34,000 nt of DNA from Pseudomonadota bacterium (lineage in GTDB: Bacteria; Pseudomonadota; Alphaproteobacteria; Caulobacterales; Caulobacteraceae), in assembly GCA_023424215.1 (NCBI GenBank), contig JAFAEC010000210.1, positions 1-34,000 of the forward strand, in the 5' to 3' direction. Numbering within the stretch: position 1 is the first letter of the stretch; every line of letters starts with the position of its first letter. Positions 31,181-34,000 of this stretch are shown here, one piece after another. The notes beneath the pieces were generated by a model. That model worked only from the letters and a program-made list of their open reading frames with translations, did not search any database and was not told the origin of the DNA. Both the position numbers and the translations under genes were made by a program.

Positions 31181-31516
31181 TCAAAGGGGGCGGGCGCCCA
31201 GCCGCGCGGTCCACCGCGTCGCCCGCGCCTTCAGCTCCATGTCACGGGCCAGCGGCGAGGCGTCTTCCGGCAGCCGGTCCAGCTGCTCGAACCGGAAATC
31301 CGCCTCCGCGTGCGCGTTCCACGCGGCCTGGAGGCTGCGGAATGGCGAACTGCCCTGCCGCAGGGTGAACCACAGCCCGTTCTGCTCGGTGTCGATGTGG
31401 CGGCTCTGGCCCACCCACGCCTCGCCGGTGGCGGTGCACAGCACGGCGAACACGCCGGCGACGCTCTTCCGCTCCTTGTAGGCGGCGACCAGGGCCTTTC
31501 GTTCCTCAGGCGTCAT
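31181..31516 (-). CDS. GIY-YIG nuclease family protein, divergent active site
   Basis: A 111-residue protein starting MTPEERKALVAAYKERKSVA. The fold signature is degenerate: GVF replaces GIY and WVG replaces YIG in GVFAVLCTATGEAWVGQSRH. The arginine after WVG is kept. The rest is helical (LQAAWNAHAEADFRFEQL). Similar short proteins are annotated as GIY-YIG nucleases, but the changed tyrosines leave activity doubtful. I choose the ATG at 31516 because GGAGAG lies 5 bases upstream. An earlier ATG at 31552 would place the regulatory palindrome inside the coding region. The gene is divergent from the nitronate monooxygenase. Confidence 0.8.
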   Translation of the reverse strand: MTPEERKALVAAYKERKSVAGVFAVLCTATGEAWVGQSRHIDTEQNGLWFTLRQGSSPFRSLQAAWNAHAEADFRFEQLDRLPEDASPLARDMELKARATRWTARLGARPL

Positions 31517-31534
31517 CAGGCTCTCCATTTTAAT

Positions 31535-31564
31535 CCGGACGAAATATCGCATATTTCTATCCGG
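31535..31564. promoter_or_regulatory. Inverted pair of CCGGAC(G)AAAT boxes
   Basis: A 30-base dyad: CCGGACGAAATAT (31535-31547) and ATATTTCTATCCGG (31551-31564) around CGC. Inner arms GAAATAT/ATATTTC are perfect; outer CCGGA/TCCGG arms match with one base offset. The boxes match the two direct copies at 3912-3962. It lies before the GIY-YIG gene and 94 bases before the nitronate monooxygenase. Operator for a dimeric regulator is likely; a hairpin in the GIY-YIG mRNA is the alternative. Confidence 0.65.
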
Positions 31565-31658
31565 GTAAATATACGCAGCGGTCTGCTCCGCCCACGCGGA
31601 TTTGCCTTCCCCATCGTCACCCCGCTATCCGTAGCGAAAGACAACGCGGGGGTTCGCC

Positions 31659-32585
31659 ATGGCCATTCCGGCTTCGCTGCAATCGGGACTGAAGCTGCCG
31701 GTGATCGCCGCGCCGATGTTCCTCGTCTCCGGCCCGGACCTGGTCGTCGAGGCCTGTAACGCCGGGGTCATCGGCACCTTCCCGTCGCTGAACCAGCGCA
31801 CCACCGAGGGCTATCGGGAGTGGCTCCACGACATCAAGGCGCGGCGCAGCCCCGACGCGGCCGCCTTCGGGGTCAACCACATCGTGCACCCGACCAACCC
31901 GCGCCTGCTCGCCGACATGCAGGTGACGGTCGAGGAGAAGGTGCCGCTGGTCATCACCTCGCTGGGCGCCGTGCGCGACGTGGTCGAGGCGGTGCACGGC
32001 TACGGCGGCGTGGTCTTCCACGACATCGCCAATGTGCGCCATGCGCGGAAGGCCGCCCAGGCCGGCGTCGACGGGCTGATCCTCGTCGCCAACGGGGCCG
32101 GCGGCCACGCCGGGGTGGTCAACCCCTTCGCCCTGGTCGAGGAGGTGCGCGGCTTCTTCGAGGGGACGATCATCCTGTCCGGCTGCCTCTCGACGGGCCG
32201 CGACGTCGCCGCCGCCCTGATGATGGGCGCCGACTTCGCCTACATGGGCACCCGCTTCATCGCCACGACCGAAAGCCAGGCCCAGCCGCACTACAAGGAC
32301 ATGATCGTCGAGGCCGGTTCGATGGACATCACCTACACGCCCGCGGTGTCCGGCATCCCGGCCAACTTCCTGACGCCTTCGCTGGTCGAGAACGGGATCG
32401 ACCCCAAATCCCTGCCCGAGCACAAGCTCGACATGGGCGAGGAAGCGAGGGCGTGGAAGACGGTCTGGTCGGCCGGCCAGGGCGCCGGAGCGGTCCACGA
32501 CATCCTTCCCGTCCGCGATCTGGTGGGCCGTCTGCAGGACGAATATTCGCAAGCCTGTGATGAATTCGACAAGAAGCGTCTCTAG
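31659..32585 (+). CDS. Nitronate monooxygenase family flavoprotein
   Basis: FMN enzyme of the 2-nitropropane dioxygenase family, 308 residues. It would oxidise propionate-3-nitronate or similar nitronates. The TIM-barrel motifs are visible: LPVIAAPMFLVSGPDLVV, AACNAGVIGTFP-like segment at 31-42, HDIANVRHARKAAQAGVDGL, the FMN-phosphate loop GAGGHAG (146-152), SGCLSTGRDVAAALMMGADF and YMGTRF. The ATG at 31659 is preceded by GGGGG. It lies 94 bases from the CCGGAC dyad, so it may share control with the divergent GIY-YIG gene. The true substrate is not known; some members are enoyl reductases. Confidence 0.92.
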   Translation: MAIPASLQSGLKLPVIAAPMFLVSGPDLVVEACNAGVIGTFPSLNQRTTEGYREWLHDIKARRSPDAAAFGVNHIVHPTNPRLLADMQVTVEEKVPLVITSLGAVRDVVEAVHGYGGVVFHDIANVRHARKAAQAGVDGLILVANGAGGHAGVVNPFALVEEVRGFFEGTIILSGCLSTGRDVAAALMMGADFAYMGTRFIATTESQAQPHYKDMIVEAGSMDITYTPAVSGIPANFLTPSLVENGIDPKSLPEHKLDMGEEARAWKTVWSAGQGAGAVHDILPVRDLVGRLQDEYSQACDEFDKKRL

Positions 32586-32587
32586 AG

Positions 32588-32611
32588 CGGCCTCGTCCAC
32601 GAACGAGGCCG
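32588..32611 (+). promoter_or_regulatory. Hairpin covering the ribosome-binding site of the porin-like gene
   Basis: CGGCCTCGT (32588-32596) and ACGAGGCCG (32603-32611) form a perfect 9-base stem with a 6-base loop. The GAGG in the right arm is the only Shine-Dalgarno-like sequence before the ATG at 32616. It is either a read-through terminator of the preceding gene or a translational switch. No T-run follows. Confidence 0.6.
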
Positions 32612-32615
32612 ATTC

Positions 32616-33308
32616 ATGCTCCGCACCCTGACGACCGCCGCCGCCGCCGCCGCCGCTCTCCTCGCCCTTGCGCCGGCCGCCGCCGCCCAGGACGCGGACA
32701 ACTGGTCCTTCGCGTTCGGCGCCGCCACCGACAACCGCTCCAAGGACACCTCCAAGACCAATGGCGATCCGTTCGCCTGGGCCGAAGCGGAATGGGAGAG
32801 TGACAGCGGCCTGTTCTACGCCGGCCCCTCGATCGAGACGGTCGACAGCTCCGGTTCGAACGTCGAGGCGGCCCTGGTCGGCGGCGTGCGTCCGCAGTTC
32901 GCCGGCTTCGACTTCGACTTCAGCGCCAAGCACAAGTGGCTGATCGACGCCAACCCCGGGACCGACGACGACGCCTGGGAGTTCACCGCCGACATGAAGC
33001 GCTCGATCGGCCCGGCCAGCGCCCGCCTGCGCGTCCAGCACTCGCCGGACAACCTCGGCTCGAGCGAAGGCTGGATGTGGTACGAGGCCCAGGTCGGCTG
33101 GGACTTCACCGACAAGCTCTCGGGCTCGGCCGCCGTCGGCCGTCGCGAGCAGGAAACCAGCGTCGACTACACCGGCTACAACGTCGGCGTGGCCTACGCC
33201 CTGACCCGCGAGATCGAGCTCGACCTTCGCTGGTACGGGACCGATGCCGAAGTTCCCAGCGAGTCCTACAGCGACGCTCTGGTCGCCGGGATCAGCTTCG
33301 CCTTCTGA
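32616..33308 (+). CDS. Outer-membrane beta-barrel protein, TorF/porin-like
   Basis: A 230-residue protein. The signal peptide (about 1-24, MLRTLTTAAAAAAALLALAP) ends at AAAQ. The mature part is a run of alternating strands with many aromatic and acidic residues (WSFAFGAATDNRSKDTSKTN, AWAEAEWESDSGLFYAGPSI, FDFDFSAKHKWLID) and ends in a terminal phenylalanine (VAGISFAF), a hallmark of outer-membrane barrels. It resembles the TorF family of small putative porins. The substrate is unknown. It is 30 bases after the nitronate monooxygenase, separated by the hairpin. Confidence 0.82.
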   Translation: MLRTLTTAAAAAAALLALAPAAAAQDADNWSFAFGAATDNRSKDTSKTNGDPFAWAEAEWESDSGLFYAGPSIETVDSSGSNVEAALVGGVRPQFAGFDFDFSAKHKWLIDANPGTDDDAWEFTADMKRSIGPASARLRVQHSPDNLGSSEGWMWYEAQVGWDFTDKLSGSAAVGRREQETSVDYTGYNVGVAYALTREIELDLRWYGTDAEVPSESYSDALVAGISFAF

Positions 33309-33345
33309 CCCTCGCAATCGGCGGCGTCCCGACCTATCTTGGGGT

Positions 33346-33558
33346 ATGTCCAGTCTTCGACCCACAACCCTCGAGCGCGCCTATGAGCTGGCGCGCGAGG
33401 GGCGCTGCCGCACCGTGTCCGACATCAAGCAGGCGCTCTCCTCCGAGGGCTACGATCGAATCCAGGACGCCCTCTACGGTCCGTCGCTGACCGCCGACCT
33501 GCGCAAGCTGTGCCAGCAGCACTACGTGCCGCCGACAGGCGCCCAACCCGCGGATTGA
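33346..33558 (+). CDS. Conserved-type 70-residue protein, possibly leaderless
   Basis: A small basic protein: MSSLRPTTLERAYELAREGR, then CRTVSDIKQALSSEGYDRIQ and DALYGPSLTADLRKLCQQHY. It looks like a compact helical fold with helix-turn-helix-like segments (TVSDIKQALSSEGYDRI), but I do not know its role. Short proteins of this kind occur in related alphaproteobacteria from memory. The ATG at 33346 is chosen because the longer frame upstream overlaps the porin-like gene and has no ribosome-binding site. GGGG touches the ATG, too close for a normal ribosome-binding site. TATCTT at 33335-33340 ends 5 bases before the ATG, so the mRNA may begin at the start codon. Confidence 0.7.
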   Translation: MSSLRPTTLERAYELAREGRCRTVSDIKQALSSEGYDRIQDALYGPSLTADLRKLCQQHYVPPTGAQPAD

Positions 33559-33723
33559 GCGTCCGGCCTTGCTTCGGCCGCACGAGCCGTGCACAAGGGC
33601 CTACGTCGATCTCTCTGCGAAACGCCACCCTCTGCTTTCGCCCGAGGTCCAGCCGCTCCCATTCAGACCCGACAGGCCGATCAGGGGCTGTTCCCTGCGG
33701 CCAACGCCAGAAGGAGGTCTCGA

Positions 33724-33936
33724 ATGGCTACCGGCACCGTGAAATGGTTCAACTCCACCAAGGGCTACGGCTTCATCCAGCCGGATGACGGCGGCAAGGA
33801 CGTCTTCGTCCACATCTCGGCCGTCGAACAGGCGGGCCTGCGCGGCCTCGATGAAAACCAGAAGATCTCCTACGAGATCGAGCGCGACCGTCGCTCGGGC
33901 AAGGAATCGGCTGGCCAGCTCAAGGTCGAGGGCTAA
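33724..33936 (+). CDS. Cold-shock protein (CspA family)
   Basis: A 70-residue single-stranded nucleic-acid-binding protein with the OB fold. RNP1 KGYGFIQ (13-19) and RNP2 VFVHIS (27-32) are intact, and the start MATGTVKWFNSTKGYGFIQP is typical. It would act as an RNA chaperone. A strong AAGGAGG lies before the ATG at 33724. The longer frame upstream is not supported. The preceding 165 bases are non-coding and could form a leader like those of cspA genes, although I see no conserved element. The gene family name cannot be narrowed further. Confidence 0.95.
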   Translation: MATGTVKWFNSTKGYGFIQPDDGGKDVFVHISAVEQAGLRGLDENQKISYEIERDRRSGKESAGQLKVEG

Positions 33937-34000
33937 GCCCCTCGCGCCGGCTTCGGCCGACGCCTGAGAGTTCCGGGGCGGCGGGGGGGGAGGCCGACCC

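Noticed and set aside
33948..33959. CGGC-TTCG-GCCG hairpin after the cold-shock gene as terminator
   Set aside because: Only a 4-base stem with no following T-run; too weak to call.
33983..33990. Run of eight G residues near the window end
   Set aside because: A homopolymer in GC-rich intergenic sequence; no gene or promoter context visible before the window ends.
1..34000. Mobile elements, CRISPR arrays, tRNA or rRNA genes
   Set aside because: No transposase, integrase, regularly spaced repeats or cloverleaf-like RNA gene was recognised on either strand.

Overview
The window looks like a chromosomal stretch from a high-GC alphaproteobacterium, most likely a Caulobacterales member close to Brevundimonas or Caulobacter. 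Supporting signs are a cobalt chelatase CobS, a ClpS-ClpA pair next to a phasin, the rpsF-rpsR-rplI-dnaB cluster, an Oar-like TonB-dependent receptor with a sugar locus, an HWE-type histidine kinase, EcfG-like promoter motifs and very GC-rich codon use. The genus is inferred from gene content only. I see no tRNA, rRNA, transposase, integrase, CRISPR array or prophage. No gene-free stretch exceeds about 300 bases.

Layout. 1-1127 (-): a TetR repressor and the start of an HlyD-type efflux adaptor, with a recognisable promoter and operator. 1196-3204 (+): cobS, followed directly by two unrecognised genes of clearly lower GC (a two-helix membrane protein and a small soluble protein), where cobT might have been expected. 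3201-4419: DUF2239 and CsbD genes, divergent, with repeated CCGGAC boxes between them. 4442-7856 (-): clpA, clpS and a phasin. 8006-9732: a SPOR-tailed D,D-carboxypeptidase and a small unknown gene. 9845-13738: the ribosomal S6-S18-L9 operon with a structured leader, a secreted small protein, dnaB, and a glycine-zipper lipoprotein. 13801-24130: a carbohydrate locus. On the minus strand are LacI repressor, TonB receptor, GH144-like glucanase, sugar-binding lipoprotein and two ABC permeases; on the plus strand is a GH1 beta-glucosidase. 24127-26058: a GFA-family protein and a carboxylesterase. 26108-28050 (+): HWE kinase plus single-domain response regulator. 28047-31516 (-): CrtI-like oxidoreductase, DUF817 membrane protein, queF and a divergent GIY-YIG protein. 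31659-33936 (+): nitronate monooxygenase, porin-like protein, a 70-residue protein and a cold-shock protein.

How the genes work together. The clearest system is the carbohydrate locus. The receptor would bring an oligosaccharide across the outer membrane, the exported glucanase would cut it, the binding protein and permeases would import the products, the cytoplasmic GH1 enzyme would release glucose, and the LacI protein would control both divergent units through an operator at 22615-22628. The GH144-like enzyme and GH1 enzyme together point to a beta-glucan, perhaps beta-1,2-linked. The substrate is inference. The transporter lacks its own ATPase here.

The least explained elements are: the low-GC two-gene cassette after cobS; a CCGGAC(G/A)AAA box shared by two divergent promoter regions 27 kb apart; and two inverted arrays of a 7-base repeat that encode the end of the DUF817 protein and occupy the ribosome-binding region of the next gene.
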